From: Bacillota bacterium
Lineage (GTDB): Bacteria > Bacillota > Clostridia > Tissierellales > Sedimentibacteraceae
DNA length: 10,148 nt
Reading direction: 5' to 3'
Assembly (NCBI GenBank): GCA_023425285.1
Contig: JAFACY010000048.1
Coordinates: forward strand, 1 to 10,148
In this document: piece by piece, positions 1-6,582 of the stretch
Numbering within the stretch: the first letter of the stretch is position 1
Layout: each line of letters starts with the position of its first letter
Notes under the pieces: generated by a model
Seen by the model: only the letters and a program-made list of their open reading frames with translations
The model's database searches: none
What the model was told of the DNA's origin: nothing
Translations under genes and position numbers: made by a program

Positions 1-893
1 GATGGAAGGAAATATATGAATATGAGGATGAAGAAGCTCTGAACGATTATCCTGTTGAAGCATTGAATAAATTAAATACGGGTATGACATTAGATGTTTC
101 ATCAATAAAAATGACAACGGGAAAAACATCACCGCCGCCTCATTTTACTGAGGGTACTCTCCTTAAGGCAATGGAGAATCCGGTTAAATTTATGAAAGAT
201 GCCAATAAGGATTTGAAAAAGACCATAGGAGAAACCGGAGGACTTGGAACCGTTGCTACAAGAGCGGATATAATTGACAAATTATTTAACACTTTTTTAA
301 TTGAAAAAAGAGATAAATATATTTATACCACATCCAAGGGAAGGCAGCTACTTGAATTGGCCCCCGATGATTTAAAATCTCCGGAGCTTACCGCCGAGTG
401 GGAACAAAAGCTCACTGCAATATCATCAGGCAAATTAAACAGAGTGAATTTTATAAATGAAATGAAGGACTACACACAGTCTATCATCAAGGAAATCAAG
501 CAAAATGACCAGACATATGTACATGACAATGCAACGAGAGAAAGATGCCCCGAATGCGGCAGCTATCTGTTAGAGGTTAACGGAAAGCACGGCATCATGC
601 TAACCTGTCAGAACAGAGAATGCAGCTACAGAAGAAAGCTCGCCCAGGTAACAAATGCGAGATGTCCGGAATGTCACAAAAAGTTAGAGCTCCGAGGTGA
701 GGGAGAGGGTAAAATCTTTGTATGCAAATGCGGCTTCAGAGAAAAACTTTCAGCCTTCAATAAAAGAAAAGAAACTGAAAAGAAGTCCATATCTAACAAG
801 GAAGCATCGAAATATATAGCCAAGCTCAACAAGGAAGACGATAATATAAATACAGCTTTGGCTGATGCATTGGCTAAGCTGAAGCTTAAATAA
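1..893 (+). CDS. topB: DNA topoisomerase III, C-terminal part (5' end outside window)
   Basis: The reading frame is open from base 3 at the left edge, so only about the last 296 residues of a protein usually near 700 residues are present; the apparent TTG start at 63 is internal. Type IA topoisomerases cut one DNA strand through a 5'-phosphotyrosine and decatenate replication or recombination intermediates. Family marks seen are FTEGTLLKAME followed by ETGGLGTVATRADIIDKL, the conserved block near the end of the TopB core that includes the TRA/D helix and leads into FLIEK. Two four-cysteine zinc-ribbon-like motifs follow: CPEC (from about base 547) with CQNREC, and CPEC (about base 663) with CKC. 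The tail is lysine-rich, as expected for DNA contact. The catalytic tyrosine lies upstream of the window. A terminator follows directly, so this is the last gene of its transcript. Identification as TopB rather than TopA rests on the GGLGTVATRADII block and is fairly secure. Confidence 0.92.
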   Translation, partial: WKEIYEYEDEEALNDYPVEALNKLNTGMTLDVSSIKMTTGKTSPPPHFTEGTLLKAMENPVKFMKDANKDLKKTIGETGGLGTVATRADIIDKLFNTFLIEKRDKYIYTTSKGRQLLELAPDDLKSPELTAEWEQKLTAISSGKLNRVNFINEMKDYTQSIIKEIKQNDQTYVHDNATRERCPECGSYLLEVNGKHGIMLTCQNRECSYRRKLAQVTNARCPECHKKLELRGEGEGKIFVCKCGFREKLSAFNKRKETEKKSISNKEASKYIAKLNKEDDNINTALADALAKLKLK

Positions 894-903
894 AAGAACA
901 GAA

Positions 904-934
904 AAAAATTACCCTGCAGAGTAGGGTAATTTTT
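904..934. terminator. Bidirectional Rho-independent terminator between topB and lexA
   Basis: Arms of 12 bp match perfectly (904-915 and 923-934, AAAAATTACCCT and its complement) around a 7-base loop. Runs of T follow on both strands because the outer stem is A/T. It lies 10 bases after the topB stop and about 20 bases after the lexA stop, so it can serve both converging genes. Confidence 0.88.
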
Positions 935-955
935 AACATAATTAATATAAATTGT

Positions 956-1579
956 TTAGTATTTTCTGACTACCGCTTTTACAACACCCAGAATGTATGG
1001 ATTCTTTACTAAGATCGGATCCAACAGTTTGTTTTCAGGCTGTAAGCGGATATGATCCTTTTCCTTGTAAAATGTCTTAACCGTAGCTTCATCATCTATT
1101 AAAGCAACAACATAATCTCCGTTTTTTGCTGTATTCTGAGAGTTAACGATTACGTAATCTCCGTCTAATATTCCTGCCTCAATCATGCTTTCACCCTTAA
1201 CCTTTAATACATATGATTCCTTATTTCCGACAAAGTCTATTGAAATGGGCAGGGTATCATCAACATTTTCAACTGCTAAAATCGGCTCTCCTGCAGTAAC
1301 AGTTCCTATGATAGGTACATTTACAATTTCTTTTTTTGGCATGCTGCTGCATATATCATCAACATCAATCAATTCAAGAGCTCTTCTCTTATTGCTTCCT
1401 TTTTTTATGTATCCTTTTTCTTCTAATGTGTTAATGTGGGCATGTACCGAAGAAGTAGAGCTTAATCCAACAGCTTGGCAGATTTCGCGGATTGATGGGG
1501 GATAGCCTCTGAGAGTCAATTCATTCTTTATGTACTTTAGTATTTTTATTTGCTTATCACTTAAGCCATCATATTTCAT
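956..1579 (-). CDS. lexA: LexA repressor, SOS regulator
   Basis: This is the transcriptional repressor of the DNA-damage (SOS) regulon; RecA filaments trigger its self-cleavage. The protein has 207 residues, a normal LexA length, starting at the ATG at 1579. That start is chosen because GAGGTGG lies just upstream; the longer frame to 1615 has no such site. Residues 1-70 form the winged helix-turn-helix with SIREICQAVGLSS and a following HAHINTLEEKGYI helix. The cleavage bond is visible as Ala96-Gly97 in TVTAGEP. The serine-lysine dyad is Ser131 (GESMI) and Lys168 (ATVKTF); their separation of 37 residues matches E. coli LexA (119/156). It is transcribed away from a YneA-like gene, the same arrangement as in Bacillus, and its own promoter carries a LexA-type operator, which predicts autoregulation. 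Confidence 0.97.
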   Translation of the reverse strand: MKYDGLSDKQIKILKYIKNELTLRGYPPSIREICQAVGLSSTSSVHAHINTLEEKGYIKKGSNKRRALELIDVDDICSSMPKKEIVNVPIIGTVTAGEPILAVENVDDTLPISIDFVGNKESYVLKVKGESMIEAGILDGDYVIVNSQNTAKNGDYVVALIDDEATVKTFYKEKDHIRLQPENKLLDPILVKNPYILGVVKAVVRKY

Positions 1580-1605
1580 TGGTCCACCTCTTTTAGTTTT
1601 TCTAT

Positions 1606-1634
1606 ATTTTAACATACATCGAAAAATAAATCAA
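1606..1634 (-). promoter_or_regulatory. lexA promoter
   Basis: Read on the minus strand, a -35 TTGATT (1634-1629) and a -10 TAAAAT (1611-1606) are separated by 17 bases. They lie about 27 bases before the lexA start codon, leaving a leader of roughly 20 bases that holds the GAGGTGG site. The -35 overlaps one arm of the operator at 1631-1646. Confidence 0.7.
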
Positions 1635-1646
1635 ACATTTGTTTGA
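1631..1646. promoter_or_regulatory. LexA operator (SOS box) on the lexA promoter
   Basis: TCAAAC-ATTT-GTTTGA has perfect 6-base arms around 4 bases. It fits the Gram-positive SOS box CGAAC-N4-GTTYG with one base changed in the left arm. It overlaps the -35 of lexA, so binding would block lexA transcription. The spacing and geometry match the second operator at 1672-1685. Confidence 0.75.
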
Positions 1647-1664
1647 ATTTTTTTCAAAAACTTA

Positions 1665-1693
1665 TTGACATCGAACTAATGTTCTGCTAAAAT
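1665..1693 (+). promoter_or_regulatory. SOS-controlled promoter of the YneA-like gene
   Basis: A consensus -35 TTGACA (1665-1670) and TAAAAT -10 (1688-1693) are separated by exactly 17 bases. This is the strongest-looking promoter in the window. Its whole spacer is occupied by a LexA operator, the classical layout of a tightly repressed, strongly induced SOS promoter. Confidence 0.85.
1672..1685. promoter_or_regulatory. LexA operator (SOS box) in the YneA-like gene promoter
   Basis: CGAAC-TAAT-GTTCT contains GAAC-N4-GTTC, which is the core of the Firmicutes SOS box with only the last base off CGAAC-N4-GTTYG. It sits between the -35 and -10 boxes. A further degenerate half-site, ATTTGTTCG (1705-1713), lies downstream near the ribosome binding site and might add cooperativity. 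Confidence 0.88.
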
Positions 1694-1722
1694 AAAGATA
1701 GAAAATTTGTTCGAGGTGAATT

Positions 1723-2025
1723 ATGATAATATTTAATAAATACAGAATAACCAACATTAACCGTTTTAAAAGATTTGTTTTTATATCAGTATTTTTTGTC
1801 AGCATTATTGTTTTTGCTTCATCCTTGACTATAAACGCATACTCCAAAGACATACCTCAATTTAAATACATAAATGTAAGTGAAGGGGACACATTATGGT
1901 CTCTGGCATCAACCTATATGGAAGATATGGAAATAAGAAAAGCAGTATATGAAATATCAAAACACAACAACATACAAGATGCCTCAATATATCCCGGAGA
2001 CATAATTGCAATACCTGTAAAGTAG
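1723..2025 (+). CDS. yneA: Membrane-anchored LysM protein, YneA-like SOS cell-division inhibitor
   Basis: The 100-residue protein has a basic N-terminus, one hydrophobic segment at about residues 18-36 and a single LysM domain at about 49-99 (YINVSEGDTLWSLAS to IYPGDIIAIPVK). The LysM domain would face the cell wall. In Bacillus subtilis YneA has the same size and plan, is made only during SOS and delays septation. LexA-type operator control and divergence from lexA support the same role here. The start is the ATG at 1723 with GAGGTG 5-10 bases upstream. No partner gene follows on the same strand; a recombinase converges from the right. Sequence identity to YneA could not be measured, and LysM proteins vary widely, so the name rests on architecture plus context. 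Confidence 0.82.
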   Translation: MIIFNKYRITNINRFKRFVFISVFFVSIIVFASSLTINAYSKDIPQFKYINVSEGDTLWSLASTYMEDMEIRKAVYEISKHNNIQDASIYPGDIIAIPVK

Positions 2026-2041
2026 ATATAATTAATAAATA

Positions 2042-2063
2042 AGATGCATTTTCTAATGCATCT
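2042..2063. terminator. Hairpin between converging YneA-like and recombinase genes
   Basis: Arms AGATGCATT/AATGCATCT are 9 bp and perfect around TTCT. On the minus strand the hairpin is followed by TTATTTATTAATT, a fair U-rich tail, so it probably ends the recombinase transcript. On the plus strand the tail is poorer in T. Confidence 0.6.
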
Positions 2064-2069
2064 ATATCT

Positions 2070-3035
2070 CTATTGTTCATTATTCAATGGATTTTGTTTA
2101 ACTGCATCACGCAGCTGCTCCTTATTAATATGAGTGTATATCTGTGTTGTTGAAACACTTTCATGACCTAAAATTTCCTGCAGAGCACGTATGTCCACAT
2201 GACCATATTGATACATCAGTGTTGCCGCAGTGTGACGAAGCTTATGGGGCGAATAATTCATTCCCGACAGACCCGATTCCTTCAGGTATTTATCAACCAT
2301 GTGCTGCACGCCTTTTTGAGTAAAACGTGTTTTACGGTTGCTTATAAAAAGAGCATTCTCATGACCGGGTTTTGCGTCCGAACGAACCTCCAGATATTCT
2401 TCAATAGCCTTTATACAGGCATCATTCAAATAAATGGTACGTTCCTTATTTCCTTTACCAACAACGGTCAATGTATCGCCCTTGATTTTATCTATATTTA
2501 TACCTATGAGCTCAGACAGACGAAGACCGCAATTTAAAAATAATGTAATTATCGCGTAGTCCCGCTTTTCGTTGGAGCCTGATATTGATGTCAGCAAATT
2601 CCTTGACTCATTTAATGTTAATGCAACCGGCAGACGGCTATTTCTTTTAGGAGTTTCTAAGTCTAAAGCTGGATTTTCGGGAATCAGTTTGACGATTGAG
2701 TATAAGTATTTGAAAAATGAACGCAAACAAGCAATTTTACGGGCTTTTGTCCTGTTTGAGTTATTTCTTTCTCTGTCTATGTACGCAATAAATGAGTGTA
2801 GATCCATAATTTTAACCTTTTTCAACGTATCAAGTGTGACAAGGTTAATATCAATATTTTCAAATTCCTTGACTGTAGGGGACAGCTTAAATCTGATTAC
2901 CAAAAATCTATAAAATGTCCTTAGATCAAGATAATATTCACTTACAGTTTTTTCCGATCTGCCTTTGATGGATAAAGCATATTCTAAAAAATCACTGAGT
3001 GGAGCAGGGCATAGGTCATTATAATTTATCATCAT
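2070..3035 (-). CDS. xerC: Tyrosine recombinase, XerC/XerD type
   Basis: The 321-residue site-specific recombinase cuts and rejoins DNA through a 3'-phosphotyrosine. It has an N-terminal SAM-like core-binding domain (about 12-118, with KTVSEYYLDLRTFYRFL) and a C-terminal catalytic domain. All active-site residues are visible: Arg172 (CGLRLSELIGI), Lys194 (VVGKGNKERT), His264 and Arg267 (SPHKLRHTAA), His291 (ILGHESVSTTQ) and Tyr300 (IYTHI). Length is slightly above the ~300 of XerC/D. AAGGAG lies 6 bases before the ATG at 3035; the next codon is also ATG and would serve nearly as well. Whether it is the chromosomal dimer-resolution enzyme (XerC or XerD acting at dif) or a dedicated recombinase cannot be told here. 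It lies beside an unusual AT-rich gap carrying repeats, one copy of which is in this gene's leader. Confidence 0.88.
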   Translation of the reverse strand: MMINYNDLCPAPLSDFLEYALSIKGRSEKTVSEYYLDLRTFYRFLVIRFKLSPTVKEFENIDINLVTLDTLKKVKIMDLHSFIAYIDRERNNSNRTKARKIACLRSFFKYLYSIVKLIPENPALDLETPKRNSRLPVALTLNESRNLLTSISGSNEKRDYAIITLFLNCGLRLSELIGINIDKIKGDTLTVVGKGNKERTIYLNDACIKAIEEYLEVRSDAKPGHENALFISNRKTRFTQKGVQHMVDKYLKESGLSGMNYSPHKLRHTAATLMYQYGHVDIRALQEILGHESVSTTQIYTHINKEQLRDAVKQNPLNNEQ

Positions 3036-3063
3036 AATTTTCTCCTTAAAGTTGATATGGAAA

Positions 3064-3075
3064 ATGTCGCAAAAT
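3064..3075 (+). repeat. Repeat copy ATGTCGCAAAAT in the recombinase leader
   Basis: This 12-base sequence recurs exactly, inverted, at 3762-3773, and 11 of its bases recur directly at 3747-3757. It lies 29 bases before the recombinase start codon, between the probable -10 and the ribosome binding site. That is the position of an operator or of a recombinase binding half-site. Confidence 0.6.
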
Positions 3076-3086
3076 CTTCTTAGTAA

Positions 3087-3115
3087 ATTATATATAATTA
3101 TAATAATAAAAACAA
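3087..3115 (-). promoter_or_regulatory. Probable promoter of the recombinase gene
   Basis: On the minus strand TTGTTT (3115-3110) and TATAAT (3092-3087) are spaced by 17 bases. The predicted start near 3080 would place the repeat ATGTCGCAAAAT (3064-3075) in the first bases of the leader. AT richness raises the chance of a false match. Confidence 0.5.
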
Positions 3116-3746
3116 GCTATTTTTAAATCATATTACCTACAAAGCAGAATAGAATTTAATCCTAATGTTTGAGTGTATTCACCATAAGCTCATAATTACA
3201 TGAATGACATCTTAACATAACAATGACATCAAGACCATTAACTTTTTTCTGCAATAATTTTAGTTTGCATGACAAATATCATAAAACACCATTTGTTTTA
3301 TAAAAAAACTATTAAATAGGCTGAATAATGAAATATATTAAATTATTACAAGGTATATCAGGTCAAGAAATAAAATAACTTTCGTTAAAACGCATTTTAA
3401 AGCCTCGTATTTTTTGAAGATATATCATAGTTTAAATGGTATAAAGATTTTGTAAAATATAGATATGCAAGACAACGAAGTGACAAGAAGAAATTAAATA
3501 ACAAGACAAATATGAGCGATTTATTTTTATAGTACAAACATAAATAAAATAATAAATTGAACAAATCGAACAGCAAAATTAAATAATGAAATTATTATAA
3601 TAAAATAATTTGACAATATGAATTTAATTAACCAAAATATTAAAATAACAAATAACATTTTTACAAACAGGCGAAAATCGTTAAAAGCAGTAAAATCGTA
3701 ATATCAGAGCCAATCTGAAGCCCCTCCGTCTTATTTGAAGTATCTT

Positions 3747-3772
3747 TGTCGCAAAATAGTTATTTTGCGACA
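3747..3772. repeat. Perfect palindrome with 12-bp arms
   Basis: Arms TGTCGCAAAATA (3747-3758) and TATTTTGCGACA (3761-3772) flank only GT. No T-run follows on either strand, so it is a poor terminator. A two-base loop is tight for RNA but natural for a dimeric protein binding site. Its half matches the repeat at 3064-3075. Read as TGTCGCAAA, ATAGTTAT, TTTGCGACA it has the form of a tyrosine-recombinase core site (two inverted arms around an 8-base spacer); that reading is inference. Confidence 0.75.
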
Positions 3773-3789
3773 TAAAATAAATGTATTTA

Positions 3790-3814
3790 AGTGGAGATTT
3801 ATATGCTCCCCACT
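3790..3814 (-). terminator. Probable terminator of the acetyltransferase gene
   Basis: Read on the minus strand, AGTGGGG pairs with CTCCACT (7 bp with one G-U) around an 11-base loop. It starts 22 bases after the stop codon and is followed by an A/T-rich tail containing TTTATTTT. The loop is long and the U-run is interrupted, so the call is moderate. Confidence 0.5.
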
Positions 3815-3836
3815 GTAATCGTCGATACCTTGTTTA

Positions 3837-4322
3837 TTAAAACTCCAAAATCATATCATACCACTTAGCGCCGCCGTGTCCCGAATTTGATTCGCCTTTG
3901 TTTTTAAAGCCAAATTTTGAATAATAATTAATGAGGTAATCTTTGCATGTAAGTATAACACCTTTTCGACCGTTTGATTTTGATATATCAATCATATAAT
4001 TCATTAATTGTGCTGCAATTCCTTTATTGCGATATTCGGGAATTACATCCAGACCGAATATCGCCTGGTATTCCCCATCTGGTATGTGTAAAGCTGCGTT
4101 GCTAAACAATTCATCATATATAGTCCTTGAATCAGTTATACAGCCATTAATAAATCCGATTATTTTACCGTCACTTTCTGCTACAAAAAAGCTATCCGGA
4201 AATGTGTTGATACGTTGATTTAATGATGACTTCGTAGCTGCTTCTGCTTCCGGAAAACATATTGCTTCAACCTCTGCTACTGCATCTAAATCCTCTATCC
4301 TTACTTTTCTTATATTTATCAT
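3837..4322 (-). CDS. GNAT-family N-acetyltransferase
   Basis: The cytoplasmic enzyme of 161 residues is expected to move an acetyl group from acetyl-CoA to an amine. The GNAT fold is visible: MINIRKVRIEDLDAVAEVE (strand 1/helix 1), FFVAESDGKIIGFING (strands 2-3), IFGLDVIPEYRNKGIAAQL with the CoA pyrophosphate loop R98-N-K-G101-I-A103 (motif A), then GVILTC and YYSKFGF (motif B). The CFPEAEAA stretch and the end HGGAKWYDMILEF resemble the group of GNAT proteins related to arylalkylamine N-acetyltransferases. The substrate is not predictable. The start is the ATG at 4322, preceded by AGAGGA; a longer frame to 4361 would run past the predicted transcription start. It has its own promoter and probably its own terminator, so it is likely a single-gene unit. 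Confidence 0.85.
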   Translation of the reverse strand: MINIRKVRIEDLDAVAEVEAICFPEAEAATKSSLNQRINTFPDSFFVAESDGKIIGFINGCITDSRTIYDELFSNAALHIPDGEYQAIFGLDVIPEYRNKGIAAQLMNYMIDISKSNGRKGVILTCKDYLINYYSKFGFKNKGESNSGHGGAKWYDMILEF

Positions 4323-4352
4323 ATGTATTCCTCTTTCATATATTGTAAAATC

Positions 4353-4381
4353 ATTATACATTATTTCCCTATAATTATCAA
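4353..4381 (-). promoter_or_regulatory. Promoter of the acetyltransferase gene
   Basis: On the minus strand TTGATA (4381-4376) and TATAAT (4358-4353) are 17 bases apart, with TG just before the -10. This is close to the vegetative consensus. The start would fall near 4346, giving a leader of about 24 bases and supporting the ATG at 4322 as the first codon. Confidence 0.78.
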
Positions 4382-4455
4382 TGATCGGTTACATAAACAG
4401 TCTCAATCACCAATTTATCTGCTCCTTCCGTCGTAAAAATTGGGTTAGCGCATAA

Positions 4456-4486
4456 AAATGAGACCCATCATATGTGGGTCCCATTT
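4456..4486 (-). terminator. Terminator of the catalase gene
   Basis: On the minus strand AAATGGGACCCA pairs with TGGGTCTCATTT over 12 bp with one G-T wobble, around a 7-base loop. TTTTATG follows. It begins 8 bases after the catalase stop. The wobble pairs only in RNA read from this strand, which fits use by the catalase. Confidence 0.85.
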
Positions 4487-4494
4487 ATCTGCTT

Positions 4495-6567
4495 TCACTT
4501 TAAAGACAACGTCTTTTGATTTTGCAATTGATTATTCATGCCACATATATTTACATTTCTGTCCCAATGTCTGTGCATGGAAATATCATCTATAAATTTA
4601 TCAATTTGCATTTTGCCATCTAGTATTGTAACACCCGGCTGTGCTGCCATATTTGTATCCAGCAGCATGGATGTATTTTTTGAAATCAGGATTGTCTTGT
4701 AATGCATGTATGTTTCATGGATATATCTTTTCATTTCAGTAACAGCCTTATCATCCGGATTCGATCCTCCGATTACATAGATTGCATCCATGAGTACCGG
4801 ATCTGTAGTTGTAAAGGTATGTTTAGGCATCTGTTCTTCCCCGCCTGAACCTTTTACCGGAGATAATGTGCTGCTGATTATTTCCGGAATTGTCTTTGCA
4901 TTATAAAGTGTATTTAACACAGCATTGAATTCCTCCGAATTGTATCCGTCACATATTATGCATCCCACCTTCAGGGTGTCCGGTCTTTTTATTGTGTTTG
5001 CCTGACTGAGTGCAGGAGAAACCTTAGGGTATTTTGAACATTCTCCCTTTGGTCTGCTGACCCCGACAGCATCTGCCACCTGACTTGCCATATCAGTATT
5101 TACATTTCCAAACATATCAACAACCTGTTGTCTTACATTTTTACTTTTAACCTTTCCGACTTCAAATTTTAAAGCGTCAATAATATGCTTTTTTTCCGGC
5201 TCACTCATGCTGTTATAAAACATTGCTGCTTGTGAAAAATGGTCCTTGAAGCTGTCACTTCTCGCTCTTATTTTGTTTCCGCTTACTTTTTCCTGGTAAT
5301 GTGCATATCCACTTTCAGATTCAGGCACTGTTTTGGGAGTACCGTTTGCCAATGAATTTCTATGGTAACTTATATTGCTGGTATTGATTGTTTGTCTGTG
5401 ATATCCGTCCCTTTGATTATTATGGAACTGAACCACCGGCTTGTTAATAGGTATTTCATGGAAGTTCGGTCCTCCCAATCGGATTAATTGTGTATCCGTA
5501 TAGGAAAACAATCTTCCCTGCAGTAGCGGATCATTAGTGAAGTCAACTCCGGGCACTACATGTCCGGGATGAAAAGCGACCTGCTCAGTTTCAGCAAAGA
5601 AATTATCCACATTTTTATTTAATGTAATTTTACCGATAATCTTTACAGGTACATCTTCTTCGGGCCATAACTTTGTAGGATCCAATATATCAAAATCCAG
5701 GTTGAATTCATCTTCCTCAGCCAATAGCTGCACACCTAACTCAAATTCAGGGAAATTACCGCTGTCAATTGCTTCCTGTAGATCCATTCTGTTAAAATCA
5801 GGATTTTTTCCTGCTATTTTCTGAGTTTCATCCCACACTAATGAATGAACACCTAAAGCAGGCTTAAGATGAAATTTTACAAAGGTTGCTTTTCCCTGCT
5901 CATTTATAAATCTGAAGGTATGAACTCCAAAGCCCTCCATCATACGATAGCTTCTGGGTATTGCCCTGTCTGACATGGCCCACATAACCATGTGAGCGGA
6001 CTCCTGATTATTGGCTATATAATCCCAGAAAGTATCGTGAGCAGATGACGCCTGAGGTACCTCTGTCATTGGCTCCGGTTTGACAGCATGAATAAAATCC
6101 GGAAATTTAATTGCATCCTGCATAAAGAACACAGGCATATTATTAGCCACTAAGTCGTAATTTCCTTCCTGTGTGTAAAATTTAATGGCAAAGCCTCTTA
6201 CATCCCTGACCGTATCCGCAGAGCCTCTGAATCCCGCTACTGTTGAAAACCTCACAAATATAGGAGTTTTAACAGTAGGGTCCTGCAAAAATCCTGCCTT
6301 GGTATATTCTTTCATAGATTCGTAAAGCTGAAATTCACCGTGAGCTCCTGTTCCCCTTGCATGAACAACTCTTTCGGGAATTCTTTCGTGATCAAAATGT
6401 GTTATTTTTTCTCTGAGATGAAAGTCCTCCAATAAAGTCGGACCTCTTTCTCCGATCTTTAGAGAAAATTCATCCTCCGCCATTTTAAGACCCTGATTTG
6501 TTGTCAGATCTTTTCCCATATCGTCTACTCTGAATTGATTTAATTGCTCATCCTTATAATTGTCCAT
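4495..6567 (-). CDS. katE: Large-subunit heme catalase (HPII/KatE type)
   Basis: This enzyme breaks down hydrogen peroxide to water and oxygen. At 690 residues it belongs to the large-subunit clade (Bacillus KatE about 686, E. coli HPII 753). Seen residues, numbered from the chosen start, are distal His69 (RVVHARGTGAHG), Asn142 (LVANNMPVFF) and proximal heme ligand Tyr356 (GRLFSYTDTQLIRLGGPNF). His333 (AFHPGHVVPG) lies 23 residues before the tyrosine, the spacing of the HPII His392-Tyr415 pair that forms a covalent link. Residues from about 530 form the extra flavodoxin-like C-terminal domain (LKVGCIICDGYNSEEFNAVL, DAIYVIGGS). The start is the ATG at 6567, with GGAGG 8 bases upstream; the ATG two codons earlier is too close to GGAGG and the frame further upstream has no site. 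A promoter starts at the stop of the upstream MFS gene and a terminator follows. It probably protects against oxygen exposure. Confidence 0.95.
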   Translation of the reverse strand: MDNYKDEQLNQFRVDDMGKDLTTNQGLKMAEDEFSLKIGERGPTLLEDFHLREKITHFDHERIPERVVHARGTGAHGEFQLYESMKEYTKAGFLQDPTVKTPIFVRFSTVAGFRGSADTVRDVRGFAIKFYTQEGNYDLVANNMPVFFMQDAIKFPDFIHAVKPEPMTEVPQASSAHDTFWDYIANNQESAHMVMWAMSDRAIPRSYRMMEGFGVHTFRFINEQGKATFVKFHLKPALGVHSLVWDETQKIAGKNPDFNRMDLQEAIDSGNFPEFELGVQLLAEEDEFNLDFDILDPTKLWPEEDVPVKIIGKITLNKNVDNFFAETEQVAFHPGHVVPGVDFTNDPLLQGRLFSYTDTQLIRLGGPNFHEIPINKPVVQFHNNQRDGYHRQTINTSNISYHRNSLANGTPKTVPESESGYAHYQEKVSGNKIRARSDSFKDHFSQAAMFYNSMSEPEKKHIIDALKFEVGKVKSKNVRQQVVDMFGNVNTDMASQVADAVGVSRPKGECSKYPKVSPALSQANTIKRPDTLKVGCIICDGYNSEEFNAVLNTLYNAKTIPEIISSTLSPVKGSGGEEQMPKHTFTTTDPVLMDAIYVIGGSNPDDKAVTEMKRYIHETYMHYKTILISKNTSMLLDTNMAAQPGVTILDGKMQIDKFIDDISMHRHWDRNVNICGMNNQLQNQKTLSLK

Positions 6568-6582
6568 AAGCATTTCCTCCAT

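Larger units (their letters stand above)
3036..3836. other. AT-rich intergenic gap of about 800 bases without a supported gene
   Basis: No frame here has both a usable ribosome binding site and protein-like sequence. Apart from the recombinase promoter and the repeats listed separately, visible items are few. An 8-bp-arm inverted repeat ATAAAACA/TGTTTTAT lies at 3281-3301 and a direct repeat AATGACATC at 3203-3211 and 3222-3230. AATAAT-GAA-ATTATT occurs at 3582-3596. A possible lone plus-strand promoter is TTGACA (3610-3615), 17 bases, CAAAAT (3633-3638). Base composition is least AT-rich near 3700-3730, just before the palindrome at 3747. It could be a decayed insertion, a protein-binding region or a site for the neighbouring recombinase; nothing decides between these. 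Confidence 0.6.

Noticed and set aside
1185..1505. 106-codon plus-strand frame inside lexA
   Set aside because: It is antisense to a certain lexA gene, has no good ribosome binding site, and its translation shows no family features.
1662..2080. Minus-strand frames of 63 and 72 codons over the YneA-like gene
   Set aside because: They overlap the SOS promoter, the LysM gene and the convergent hairpin, and show no ribosome binding site or recognisable domain.
2199..2913. Two plus-strand frames (112 and 113 codons) opposite the recombinase
   Set aside because: They are shadows of the recombinase coding strand; all catalytic residues belong to the minus-strand protein.
3064..3773. Insertion sequence or MITE bounded by the 12-base inverted repeats
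   Set aside because: No target-site duplication is visible outside the repeats, no transposase remnant lies inside, and one repeat is part of the recombinase leader.
3036..3836. CRISPR array or tandem repeat array in the AT-rich gap
   Set aside because: Repeats found are two or three short copies at irregular spacing, without the regular repeat-spacer pattern.
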